Shown here piece after piece: positions 24,448 to 31,928 of a stretch of DNA of 46,386 bases. This DNA is from DASRPD01 sp035646535. Its GTDB lineage: Bacteria > Actinomycetota > Acidimicrobiia > IMCC26256 > JANYLB01. The stretch spans positions 1 to 46,386 of the forward strand of contig DASRPD010000107.1 in the NCBI GenBank assembly GCA_035646535.1, read 5' to 3'. A program made the translations under genes and the position numbers. Within the stretch, counting starts at the first letter, position 1, and every line of letters begins with the position of its first letter. The notes under the pieces are model-generated. The model saw nothing but the letters and a program-made list of their open reading frames with translations, was not told where the DNA came from and made no database searches.

Positions 24448-25521
24448 TCAGTCGTCGAACAGGAACCGGTCGATGACCCGGTGCATGTGCGCGACGTTGC
24501 CCTCTTGGCGCGGGTTGGTGAAAGCCAGCTCGTTCGCACCCGAGGCCATGCCGTCCTGGACCAGGGCGAGGTTGTCGTAGTCCTGGCGGGTGACCGGATC
24601 CCACTCGAACGCGTCCCAGTCCTCGACGAGCTCGTAGCGTGGCTCGCGCGGGGTCGCCGATCCGTCGGGCCACTCCAGAACCCACGTGTCGTTGAGCGCG
24701 GTGTGCACGTCGTCGCCGTTTGGGCGAACTCGGAAGGCGATGGCGCTGCCCGGGTAGATCGGTCCGACGAAGTTCGGGAACCAGAACACGTCTTGCGCGC
24801 TCGGTTGGAGCAGGCGACGCGCGCCGGGGAGGCGGCCGTAGCGCGCGTGGTACTCGAACTGCTCGTACGCGATCGACGTGTCGTCGATCCACGGCAGGAT
24901 CTGCCGATGCAGCGCCTGGACGTGGTAGCCCTCGTTGAACGCGTCGATCACCGTCTTCCAGTTCGCGGGCAGGACCGTCGTGCGCGCCAGGCGGAGGCGC
25001 ATGTCCTCCAGCCGGTAGGGCGCGAGCAGGTTGCACAGCGGCCCGAGGAACTGGCGCAGGGGCATCGCCTCCGGGTCCAGGTTCACGAACACGAACCCTC
25101 CGAAGGTCTCGAGCCGCACCGGTCCGAGCCGCAGGCCTTCGGGAAGCGCCGCTCCGAAGTCTTCCCGGTCGACGACCGTGACGAGCGCGCCGTCGAGGCC
25201 GTACTCCCACCCGTGGTACGGGCATCGCAGACACCCGTCGACCGACGTGCGGCCGACCGCCAGCTTGGTGCCCCGGTGTCGGCACGCGTTGCGCATTGCC
25301 GCGAGCTCGCCGTCCTCGCCGCGGACGATCAGGATCGAGACGAGCCCGATCTCGTATTCGAAGACGTCTCCCGGGTCGGCGATCTGCTCCTCGCGCCCTG
25401 CGATCTGCCGGACCCGATTCCAGAGGTGCTCCCGTTCGAGCTGCGCGAAATCGGGATCGACGTACCGCGCCGTCGGGATCGCACCGTCTTCATGGGTCCG
25501 CCATACTTCGGCCACGGCCAT
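24448..25521 (-). CDS. Rieske non-heme iron oxygenase, alpha subunit
   Basis: About 357 residues. Rieske [2Fe-2S] ligands are intact: NACRHRG (Cys81, His83) and CPYHGW (Cys101, His104), counted from the GTG at 25524. The catalytic domain shows DAFNEGYHVQALH with the two Fe(II) His (201, 206) and a downstream acidic ligand expected near NLALVQDG. Such enzymes hydroxylate aromatic rings or steroids with electrons from a partner reductase, which is not encoded nearby. The start is a GTG-ATG pair; the ATG at 25521 is used. The gene is divergent from the acyl-CoA synthetase. Confidence 0.88.
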   Translation of the reverse strand: MAVAEVWRTHEDGAIPTARYVDPDFAQLEREHLWNRVRQIAGREEQIADPGDVFEYEIGLVSILIVRGEDGELAAMRNACRHRGTKLAVGRTSVDGCLRCPYHGWEYGLDGALVTVVDREDFGAALPEGLRLGPVRLETFGGFVFVNLDPEAMPLRQFLGPLCNLLAPYRLEDMRLRLARTTVLPANWKTVIDAFNEGYHVQALHRQILPWIDDTSIAYEQFEYHARYGRLPGARRLLQPSAQDVFWFPNFVGPIYPGSAIAFRVRPNGDDVHTALNDTWVLEWPDGSATPREPRYELVEDWDAFEWDPVTRQDYDNLALVQDGMASGANELAFTNPRQEGNVAHMHRVIDRFLFDD

Positions 25522-25565
25522 CACACGTTATCGGTGATCGCGAGATCGTGGCCGCGGGAGCACCA

Positions 25566-27277
25566 ATGGAGTTGAACCTCGCCGACCTCTTCGAATGCGT
25601 CGCCGACGCGGTGCCCGATCGCCCCGCGGTTGTCTGCGATGCCGGCGCCTCACCGACCGCGAGCTCGACGAGCGCAGCACGCGCCTCGCGCACGGGCTCG
25701 GCGCGGCGGGCGTCGGCATCGGCGAGCACGTCGGGCTCTGCATGCGCAACACCGGCGAGCACGTCGGGCTCTGCATGCGCAACACCGTCGAGCACCTCGA
25801 GTCGCTCCTCGCGTGCTACAAGCTGCGGGCAGTTCCCATCAACATCAACTGGCGGTACGAAGCCTCCGAGCTCGCCTACCTCTTCGCCGACGCGGACACG
25901 GTGGTCGTGCTCCACGACGAGGAGTTCGCTGCCGCGGTCCGGTCGGCCGCGAGCCACGCCCCGGTCGTCCGGCGCCTCCTCGAGGCGGGAGGCGAGGATT
26001 ACCGCGCGCTCGTCGCGTCCGGATCCGCGGCACGCGACCTCGGACCGCGCTCACCCGACGATTCCTACGTGCTCTACACGGGCGGGACGACGGGTAGGCC
26101 GAAGGGTGTCGTGTGGCGCCAGGAGGACATCTTCTTCGCCGCGATCGGCGGGGGAAATCCCGGCGGTCCGCCAATCGTCCGCGCCGAGGAGCTCGGACCG
26201 AACGTGCTCACGAACACCTCGCAACGAGTGGGTCCGTTCCTGGCGCCGGACGATCCCGGTCCCGAGCGGTACGCGACGTTCTCGATGGGTCCGCTGATGC
26301 ACGCGAGCGGATCGTGGGGCGCGCTCGGCACGGTCCTCGGCGGTGGCGCGCTCGTGCTCGATCCCGAGCCGCACTTCGATGCCGTACGAGTGCTCGACCT
26401 GGTCGAGCGCGAGCGCGTGTGCCTGCTCACACTCGTCGGCGACTCGGGCGGGCGACCGCTGGCCGAGGCCGTCGAGGCCGAACCGGCGCGTTGGGACCTG
26501 TCGTGTGTTCGACTCCTGGGCTCCGGTGGCAGCATCCTCTCTGCCGACGTCAAGGCCCGCCTGCTCGACGCCATCCCGTCGGTGCTCGCGATCCTCGAGG
26601 GGATGGGCTCGAGTGAGTCACCCGCCCAGGCAGTGTCGGTCACCGCGCGCGGGGCCGCGGTCGCGCCGACGCTCACCTTCGCGGCGAAGCCGGAGACGAT
26701 CGTCGTCGACGCCGACCTGCGTCCGCTGCCTCCCGGGCGCGGCCTCGTGGGTCGACTGGCCACGCGCGGCCGCGTCCCGCTCGCCTACTACAAGGACCCC
26801 GGGCGCTCGGCCCGCACGTTCGTCACGATCGACGGCGACCGGTACGCGCTACCCGGTGACCGGGCCACCGTCGACTCGGACGGCACCATCCATCTCGTCG
26901 GGCGCGGTTCGGCGTGCATCAACACCGGGGGAGAGAAGGTCTACCCCGAGGAGGTGGAAGCCGCGCTGCTCACCCACGATGGCGTCCTCGACGTGGTCGT
27001 GGTCGGTGTGCCCCACGAGCACTACGGCAGCGCGGTGTGCGCCATCGTGCAGCCGGCGGGGGATGCGGTCACGCTCGACGCCGTCCGCGACCACTGTCAC
27101 GGCCTCCTCGCGGGCTACAAGGCGCCGCGGAAGCTGGTGCTCGTCGACGCGATCACCCGCACCGCGGCGGGCAAGCCCGACTACACCTGGGCGCACGAGA
27201 TCGCTTCCCCTGGCGGCCGTGTCGAGGAGATCTCGTCGAACCAGCCGAGCGGGGAAGGCCCCTCGGTCAGCGGATGA
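25566..27277 (+). CDS. Acyl-CoA synthetase (AMP-dependent ligase), frameshifted near the N-terminus
   Basis: Adenylate-forming ligase activating a carboxylic acid to its CoA thioester. The main frame (25595-27277) has the P-loop YTGGTTGRPKGV, ATP-binding EGMGSSES, and the C-terminal hinge/lysine region INTGGEKVYPEEVE and RTAAGKPDY. The VWRQEDIFFAAIGGG context resembles FadD19/FadD3-like steroid and fatty acid ligases. The family's proper N-terminus, MELNLADLFECVADAVPDRPAVV, is encoded from ATG 25566 (after GGGAG) in another frame. One extra base at the CC of 25642-25643 joins them (570 residues). A 33-bp tandem duplication adds 11 residues. Confidence 0.82.
25721..25786 (+). repeat. 33-bp exact tandem duplication inside the acyl-CoA synthetase
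   Basis: Two identical copies at 25721-25753 and 25754-25786, giving GEHVGLCMRNT twice in the protein. Homologues as I recall them have one copy, so this is an in-frame microduplication or an assembly artefact. Confidence 0.85.
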
Positions 27278-27298
27278 CCGGCGCGCTGACCGTGCCGT

Positions 27299-27889
27299 TC
27301 AGGACTTGACCGAGGCCCGAGGATCCTCGCAGTCGAAGCAGTCGAAGCAGTCGAAGCAGTCGAAGCAGTCGAAGCAGATGCGGTCGTCGGTGACGGCGAT
27401 GAACGTGACGGTCCCCTCCGGTTCATCCGGCGACCCCGACGCGCCACCGCCACTGTCCATGATCACGAACGTCTCGTCGTAGGGAGTGCCAGGCTCGATC
27501 CGATCCTGGTCGGGGTTCCTGGCCTGCATCGTGATGACGACCTGGCCGTCGTCCGCTTCGATCGTGGAGAATCCGACGTCTTGGTCGCCGAGGCCGTAGT
27601 CGGCGAGATAGACGGTGTACTGCGCCCCTTGGGCGAGCGCGAATGCCTGGGCCAGCACGATGTCGCCATCGGAGAGGGAGAACGCGGCGTTGGCATCGTC
27701 GCCGGCGCTGGCCACCTCGCCCGTGAATGGCTCGGACGGGCAGTCTCCGTTCTTGCCACCCGGTTTGTCGGCCGAGCCCGTCGTGGACTCGCCGCCGGTC
27801 TGGAGCTGAGTGCTGTCGTTCGAGGAGCTACAGCCGCTCCCGACGATCGCGATCGTCACCAGCGGGGCGAGAAGCCATGCCTTCTTCAT
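27299..27889 (-). CDS. Lipoprotein with C-terminal Cys-Phe-Asp tandem repeat
   Basis: 196 residues. ATG 27889 gives a signal peptide MKKAWLLAPLVTIAIVGSGC with lipidated Cys20. A polar Ser/Thr/Gly linker and a beta-rich domain (AFALAQGAQYTVYLADYGLGDQD, VVITMQARNPDQDR) follow. After GTVTFIAVTDDRI the protein ends in CFD repeated five times, then CEDPR. The six evenly spaced cysteines (Cys every third residue) come from a perfect 9-bp DNA repeat. The beta domain has no close family I can name. The frame extends far upstream of 27889 but that part is antisense to the dehydrogenase. A TATCCT box lies 7 nt before the ATG. Confidence 0.75.
   Translation of the reverse strand: MKKAWLLAPLVTIAIVGSGCSSSNDSTQLQTGGESTTGSADKPGGKNGDCPSEPFTGEVASAGDDANAAFSLSDGDIVLAQAFALAQGAQYTVYLADYGLGDQDVGFSTIEADDGQVVITMQARNPDQDRIEPGTPYDETFVIMDSGGGASGSPDEPEGTVTFIAVTDDRICFDCFDCFDCFDCFDCEDPRASVKS
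27329..27373 (-). repeat. 9-bp minisatellite encoding CFD x5
   Basis: Five perfect tandem copies of GCAGTCGAA (plus strand) in the 3' end of the lipoprotein gene, followed by a diverged partial copy. The 9-bp period keeps the reading frame for any copy number. Confidence 0.9.
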
Positions 27890-27896
27890 ACGCTCG

Positions 27897-27902
27897 AGGA
27901 TA
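27897..27902 (-). promoter_or_regulatory. -10 box of the CFD-repeat lipoprotein gene
   Basis: TATCCT on the minus strand, 7 nt before the ATG at 27889, without a Shine-Dalgarno between them. A leaderless start is likely. Confidence 0.4.
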
Positions 27903-28046
27903 CGTGTGGCTTCGTCGATGATCTTCGCCGAAGAGATGATGAACATGGGAGTGTGAGCATGTGCCACACCACCCCTCGAGCTCGCCGCGCCGGTCCTCTC
28001 CCGGCCCCGAGCCTCATCGCCGTGCGATCGCCGGGGGAGTGATCCG

Positions 28047-29143
28047 ATGAAGGTGAAGGCGGCGGTCATCGAGTCCGTGGGTGTGCCGCTGGCCATCGAG
28101 GAGCTCGACCTCGTCGACCCGGGGCCGGACGAGGTGCGGGTACGGATGCACGCCGCGTCGATCTGTCGCAGCGACCTGCACGTCGCGGAGACCGGCGAAG
28201 GGCTGCGCTTTCCCGCGGTGCTGGGCCACGAGGGCGCCGGGGTCGTCGAAGCGACCGGCGAGGGGGTCACCGTGGAACCGGGGGCACACGTCGTGTTGTC
28301 GTGGACCCCGCGGTGTGGCCGCTGCCCCGCTGTGTCGAGGGCCGACCGCAACTGTGCCACGAGCTCTCGACCAGCCCGCCGGGCGGCTGCCTCTACCGGG
28401 GTGAGACCGTGATGGGCGCATACATGGGCCTGGGCTGTCTCGCCGAAGCGGTCGTGGTCCCCGAGGCCTGCGCGGTCGCGGTCCCGACCGGCGGCGACCC
28501 CCAGAGCCTGTGCCTGTTGGGTTGTGGGGTCACGACCGGGTTCGGGGCGGCGACCCACGCCGCCGCGGTCTGTCCCGGCGAGGTGGTCGCAGTCTTCGGC
28601 TGCGGCGCGGTCGGCCTCTCCGCGATTCAGGGCGCCCGGCTGGCCGGCGCCCGTCGTGTCTTCGCCATCGATCCCGACCCCGACCGCCGCGGTCTTGCCG
28701 CCGAGCTCGGCGCGACCGATGTTTTGGACCCTGCAGCGGCGGATCCGTTCAGTGAGGTGATGTCTCTCACCGGCGGTGGAGCCGACGGCGCCATCGAAGC
28801 CGTCGGCGATCCCGAGGTGATGGGCCGCCTCCTCGATGCCGTCCATCCCGGCGGGACCGCGGTCATCGTCGGGCTTCCGGACTTCGCGTCGACCATCACG
28901 GTCTCACCGTTCCACCTGCTGATGGAAAAGCGCCTCACCGGGTCGATCTACGGTTCGGCCGATCCCCACCGTGACTTCCCGATCCTCGCGGAGCTCTACC
29001 AGCGGGGACGTCTGCGACTCGATGAGCTCACCGGCGGCCGCTACACCCTCGACGAGGTCAACGACGCGATCGCCGAGCTCGCCGAGGGGCGTTCCCCCCG
29101 CCCCGTCATCACCTTCGGAGACCCCCGAGGCGGCGAAGGGTGA
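28047..29143 (+). pseudogene. Zn-dependent alcohol dehydrogenase (MDR family), frameshifted
   Basis: The first frame (MKVKAAVIESVGVPLAIEEL; catalytic-Zn ligands Cys in SICRSDLH and the GHEGAG His/Glu) is good up to TPRCGRCP. The second frame continues with RCVEGRPQLCHEL, GAYMGLGCLAEAV, the NAD Rossmann motif VFGCGAVGLSA and a complete C-terminus to 29143. Making the C run at 28325-28328 five instead of four joins them as CGRCPRCVEGRPQLC, restoring all four structural-Zn cysteines and a 365-residue protein of normal length. It would oxidise an alcohol with NAD(P). A related 81-bp remnant lies at 31929. Confidence 0.83.
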
Positions 29144-29189
29144 CCACGGCAGAGCCTCCGTCACCCGCGAACGCTGCCTGACGCGGCAG

Positions 29190-29195
29190 TAGTGT
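29190..29195 (+). promoter_or_regulatory. -10 box, leaderless type
   Basis: TAGTGT exactly 6 nt before the GTG start of the methyltransferase at 29202; no Shine-Dalgarno. Confidence 0.45.
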
Positions 29196-29201
29196 GGCCC
29201 G

Positions 29202-29888
29202 GTGCCGCAACCGCCCGACGTCGACTCGGTCGGACGGGCGCGTGCTCGCTACATCCCTGCTCTGCGGTTCGATGCGCTGACGCCGCTGTACGACCCGCTC
29301 GTGGCGCTCACGACTCGCGAGACCAGGTTCAAGCGGCGCCTCTTGGACCAGGCGAGCCTGGCGTCGGGCCAGCGGGTGCTGGACGTGGGCTGCGGCACCG
29401 GCACCTTGGCAGTCGAGGCGTGGCAGGCCCGGCCGGGGGTGGTGGTCGCCGGGCTGGATGGCGATCAGGCCGTACTCGGTCGGGCCGCGCGCAAGGTAGC
29501 CGAGGAGGATGCAGCCGTCGTGTTGTCCGAGGGGTTCTCCGATGCGCTTCCGTTTCCCTCCGGGTCCTTCGATCGCGCGTTGTCGACCTTGTTCTTCCAC
29601 CATCTCAGCCTCGACGCGAAACGACGCACGTTCGCCGAGCTCGCCCGTGTGCTGCGAGCCGGCGGCGAACTGCATGTGGCCGATTGGGGACGACCCGAGA
29701 CCATGCTGATGCGGATCGCGTCGTGGCCGCTGCGGCTGCTCGACGGCGTCGAGCAGACGCGCGACAACGTGGAGGGCCGCTTGCCCGAGCTGATGCGCGA
29801 CGCCGGGCTCGTCGACGTCGCGACGCTGGGAGGACTGTCGACGGCCTTCGGCACCATGGCGTTCTATCGGGCCACCGCCGCCGCGTGA
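29202..29888 (+). CDS. Class I SAM-dependent methyltransferase
   Basis: 228 residues. After a leader containing ARYIPALRFDALTPLYDPLVAL comes motif I VLDVGCGTGTLAVEA, the acidic-loop AGLDGD, DALPFPSGSFDRALSTLFFHHL (motif IV) and VLRAGGELHVADWG, followed by a C-terminal GLVDVATLGG. This is the ubiquinone/menaquinone-methyltransferase-like group acting on small molecules; substrate unknown. The GTG start has a leaderless-type promoter. Gene order next to the dehydrogenase does not by itself indicate a shared pathway. Confidence 0.83.
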   Translation: MPQPPDVDSVGRARARYIPALRFDALTPLYDPLVALTTRETRFKRRLLDQASLASGQRVLDVGCGTGTLAVEAWQARPGVVVAGLDGDQAVLGRAARKVAEEDAAVVLSEGFSDALPFPSGSFDRALSTLFFHHLSLDAKRRTFAELARVLRAGGELHVADWGRPETMLMRIASWPLRLLDGVEQTRDNVEGRLPELMRDAGLVDVATLGGLSTAFGTMAFYRATAAA

Positions 29889-29894
29889 GGCGAC

Positions 29895-30338
29895 CTATGA
29901 CGTCACCTCATCCGACGCGTCGAGGTGCCGTCGGGGTGACGTGGCGAACGCCGCGGCGCAGTCGAGCGAGCAGAACCAGTATTCGACACCGTCGTAACGC
30001 AGCCGCCCTGGGGCGTGATTGCGCTGAATGCGCATGCGGCACACCGGATCCACGACGTCGGTGACGTCGCCGGTATCGACGACGAGCTCGAACAGGTTCG
30101 TCTCGTCGGCGATGTTGCGCAGCGAGTACGCGCCGAGCTCCACGACCTCGATCCCGACGCAGGCGCACAACACCGCGTCGCCCAGCGACTTGACCAGCTG
30201 GTCTCGAGGGCCGAGCGCCTCGGTCGCGAGGCCGGTGAGCTGGGTGGCGAGGTCCGCGGCGGTCTCGTCGCCGTGGGCCTCGGTGGCGGCCGAGAAGCCG
30301 GCCAGATCCACGATCACGAAGGTTCGCTCGACGGTCAC
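29895..30338 (-). CDS. Collapsed nucleotidyl cyclase domain fused to a YHS domain
   Basis: 147 residues from GTG 30338. The N-terminus is the start of a class III cyclase (FVIVDLAGFSAATEAHGDE with the first metal Asp; LVKSLGDAVLCACV with the substrate Lys and second Asp). It then jumps directly to the end of such a domain (ELGAYSLRNIADETNLFEL), so some 60-70 residues including the Asn/Arg transition-state pair are absent and catalysis is not expected. A YHS domain follows: DPVCRMRI...LRYDGVEYWFCSLDCAAAF with paired Cys, a small metal-binding module. It could be a sensor fragment or decayed gene. TAGCGT lies 7 nt before the start. Confidence 0.7.
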   Translation of the reverse strand: MTVERTFVIVDLAGFSAATEAHGDETAADLATQLTGLATEALGPRDQLVKSLGDAVLCACVGIEVVELGAYSLRNIADETNLFELVVDTGDVTDVVDPVCRMRIQRNHAPGRLRYDGVEYWFCSLDCAAAFATSPRRHLDASDEVTS

Positions 30339-30379
30339 CGCACCGACGCTAGACAAACCTGGCCGTCGACGACCCGATC

Positions 30380-30688
30380 TCAGCAGTCGGCCAGGGCACT
30401 GAGGGCCTGGCAGAGCTCGGAACGGCGCGGGGCAATCGATCCGAGCCGCTCGGTGAGGAATGTCGTGCGGATGGGCTGGAGGTTGTCGAAGGACGCGACG
30501 CACGGTGCGGGCAGGCCGTCCTCGGCGTCGAGCGCGACCTCGGTGGGAATCCTACGGATGGTGCGCGTGATCGGGGCCACGACGACCCATGTCAGCACCG
30601 GCGTCGCCTCGCTTCGGGTCACGATCAGCACCGGACGACGTTTGTCCTCGGCTTCGGCCCACCAGATGTCACCCTGGGCAACCGTCAC
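30380..30688 (-). CDS. mazF: MazF/PemK-family endoribonuclease toxin
   Basis: 102 residues starting at GTG 30688 that overlaps the antitoxin stop by 4 bp (GTGA). MazF features: VAQGDIWWAEAEDKRRPVLIVTRSEA, VVVAPITRTIRRIPTEVALD and CVASFDNLQPIRTTFLTERLG. It probably acts as an mRNA interferase in the cytoplasm. A longer frame to 30961 exists but only overlaps the antitoxin gene in another frame. Confidence 0.88.
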   Translation of the reverse strand: MTVAQGDIWWAEAEDKRRPVLIVTRSEATPVLTWVVVAPITRTIRRIPTEVALDAEDGLPAPCVASFDNLQPIRTTFLTERLGSIAPRRSELCQALSALADC

Positions 30689-30933
30689 CACGGCTCTTCG
30701 GCGATCATCCGCGTGGAGGCTTCGTCGGCCCATCCGACTTCTTCGTCCGCTTGGGGCTGATCTCGGTAGCCGCGGATGATCGCATCGGCGGTGCTTCGTC
30801 GGCGGTGCTGGTCGATCAGTGTCCGAAGACCGCGCCGGACGGCATCGGATCGTGAGTCGACGACGCCTTCGGCGACGAGCTCGTCGACGCGGGCAGTCAG
30901 ATCGTCGTCGATCCTTGCAACCAATTGTGCCAT
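30685..30933 (-). CDS. Ribbon-helix-helix antitoxin (MazE-like partner)
   Basis: 82 residues: MAQLVARIDDDLTARVDELVAEG and SRSDAVRRGLRTLIDQHRRR give the ribbon-helix-helix; the C-terminus (PQADEEVGWADEASTRMIAEEPW) is strongly acidic. It starts at ATG 30933 with a canonical TATACT box 6 nt upstream and no Shine-Dalgarno. Confidence 0.87.
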   Translation of the reverse strand: MAQLVARIDDDLTARVDELVAEGVVDSRSDAVRRGLRTLIDQHRRRSTADAIIRGYRDQPQADEEVGWADEASTRMIAEEPW

Positions 30934-30945
30934 ACGGAAAGTATA
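30932..30945 (-). promoter_or_regulatory. TA promoter/operator
   Basis: Minus-strand TATACT (30945-30940), the best -10 box in the window, 6 nt from the ATG. ATAC-GGAAA-GTAT (30932-30944) is an inverted repeat spanning the box and the start codon. Confidence 0.6.
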
Positions 30946-30964
30946 GCGATCCGCATTGCACGTA

Positions 30965-30980
30965 GCGCCGGCGCCGGCGC
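30965..30980 (-). terminator. GC-only palindrome after the microprotein gene
   Basis: GCGCCGGCGCCGGCGC is a 16-bp perfect palindrome 2 bp past the stop of the small membrane-protein gene and before the TA promoter. A strong hairpin is possible; terminator function is inferred. Confidence 0.4.
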
Positions 30981-30981
30981 G

Positions 30982-31095
30982 CTAGTCGAGCTCGCCGGTT
31001 TCTTCGTAGTGGCGGCGCTGTTTCATCGCGAATGCGAAGGCGACGATGCAGAGCACCGCGACGAGGGCGAAGATTCCTGCACCGACGACGAACAT
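30982..31095 (-). CDS. Single-helix membrane microprotein (37 aa)
   Basis: MFVVGAGIFALVAVLCIVAF is a transmembrane helix followed by AFAMKQRRHYEETGELD, a charged cytoplasmic tail. ATG 31095 is preceded by GGGAGGT at a 6-nt distance, the strongest ribosome binding site in the neighbourhood, so the gene is likely real. The longer frame from 31239 lacks such a site. Size and layout recall small respiratory-complex subunits, but no partner genes are nearby. Function unknown. Confidence 0.6.
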   Translation of the reverse strand: MFVVGAGIFALVAVLCIVAFAFAMKQRRHYEETGELD

Positions 31096-31328
31096 CTGAG
31101 ACCTCCCGGAGGCGTCAGATGCCTCACCGTGGCGAGCGTGACGACAGTACAACGCGGTTGGGGGCTCGCCGACCGCCGGTTGCGCGGGAGTCTCCCGCGG
31201 GAGCCAATGTGGCGGAGCGGTCACCGAGGGTGAACGCATGTCCGCGCACCGTCACACCGGCCGCCAATTGCTCCCTCCGATCGTCCGGCGGACGAGCGCC
31301 CGCCCGATCGATGGCTAGAGTTATGGCC

Positions 31329-31613
31329 ATGTCGGTATCCGAGCAGGTCAGCCTGGCCGAGGTGAAGAACCGGTTGTCGGAGTTCGTCGACCGGATCGAG
31401 CATGAGCACGGCCGGGTCGTGATCACCAAGCATGGGCGGCCGGCGGCGGTCGTTCTCAGTGTCGAGGATCTGGAGTCCCTCGAGGAGACGCTACATATCC
31501 TGAGCGACCCTGGGCTCACGGCGGCGCTCCAGGAGGCGGAGGCCGACGCGGAGGTGGGTCGCACGCAGCGCCTCACCAAGGACGAGGCGCTGGCCCATGT
31601 CAAGCGTCGGTGA
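31329..31613 (+). CDS. Phd/YefM-family antitoxin
   Basis: 94 residues: SVSEQVSLAEVKNRLSEFVDRIEHEHG and VVITKHGRPAAVVLSVEDLESLEETL are classic YefM features; the C-terminal helix (ALQEAEADAEVGRTQRLTKDEALAHVKRR) would bind the RelE-type toxin. In-frame ATGs exist at 31311, 31323 and 31329; I favour 31329 because TAGAGT (31316-31321) lies 7 nt upstream, the leaderless geometry seen elsewhere in the window. Confidence 0.83.
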   Translation: MSVSEQVSLAEVKNRLSEFVDRIEHEHGRVVITKHGRPAAVVLSVEDLESLEETLHILSDPGLTAALQEAEADAEVGRTQRLTKDEALAHVKRR

Positions 31614-31636
31614 ACGCGTCAAGCGTCGGTGAACGC
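31599..31636 (+). repeat. 19-bp exact tandem duplication at the antitoxin/toxin junction
   Basis: GTCAAGCGTCGGTGAACGC at 31599-31617 and again at 31618-31636. Each copy contains the antitoxin stop TGA overlapping a GTG. The length is not a multiple of three, so only the second GTG is in frame with the toxin. Confidence 0.88.
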
Positions 31637-31913
31637 GCCGGAAGACGGGCCCTTCGAGGTCGAATGGGCGGCGCCCGCCCGTCGGGCCTTACCGAGGCTT
31701 CCGGAGAAGGTCGCGACGGCAGCGATCGAGTTCATCTACGGCCCGCTTGTCGCCCAGCCACGGCGGGTCGGTCGCCTGTTGCGCTTCGAGCTCGAGGGGC
31801 ACTACAGCGCTCGGCGAGGAGACCATCGGATTCTCTACCGAGTCGACGATGAAGCACGCCGGGTCGTCACCGAGGTCATCGAACATCGCGCCGACGTCTA
31901 CCGTCGCCGTTGA
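31629..31913 (+). CDS. RelE/ParE-family toxin
   Basis: 94 residues of the RelE fold: VEWAAPARRALPRLPEKVATAAIEFI, VAQPRRVGRLLRFELEGHYSARRGDHRILYRVD and a C-terminal VTEVIEHRADVYRR with the conserved basic and aromatic residues used in ribosome-dependent mRNA cleavage. GTG 31629 lies in the second copy of the 19-bp duplication, so the usual stop/start overlap with the antitoxin has become a 15-bp gap. Confidence 0.86.
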   Translation: MNAPEDGPFEVEWAAPARRALPRLPEKVATAAIEFIYGPLVAQPRRVGRLLRFELEGHYSARRGDHRILYRVDDEARRVVTEVIEHRADVYRRR

Positions 31914-31928
31914 GGCCGGCATCTCGGC

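Noticed and set aside
27329..27373. CRISPR-like repeat
   Set aside because: It is a 9-bp tandem repeat within a coding frame, with no spacers.
27890..28846. Upstream extension of the CFD-repeat lipoprotein frame to 515 residues
   Set aside because: The extension is antisense to the dehydrogenase and not protein-like; ATG 27889 starts a clear signal peptide.
1746..31913. Chromosomal integron array explaining the TA modules
   Set aside because: Genes are in both orientations and have their own promoters; no attC-like recurring inverted repeats or integrase were seen.
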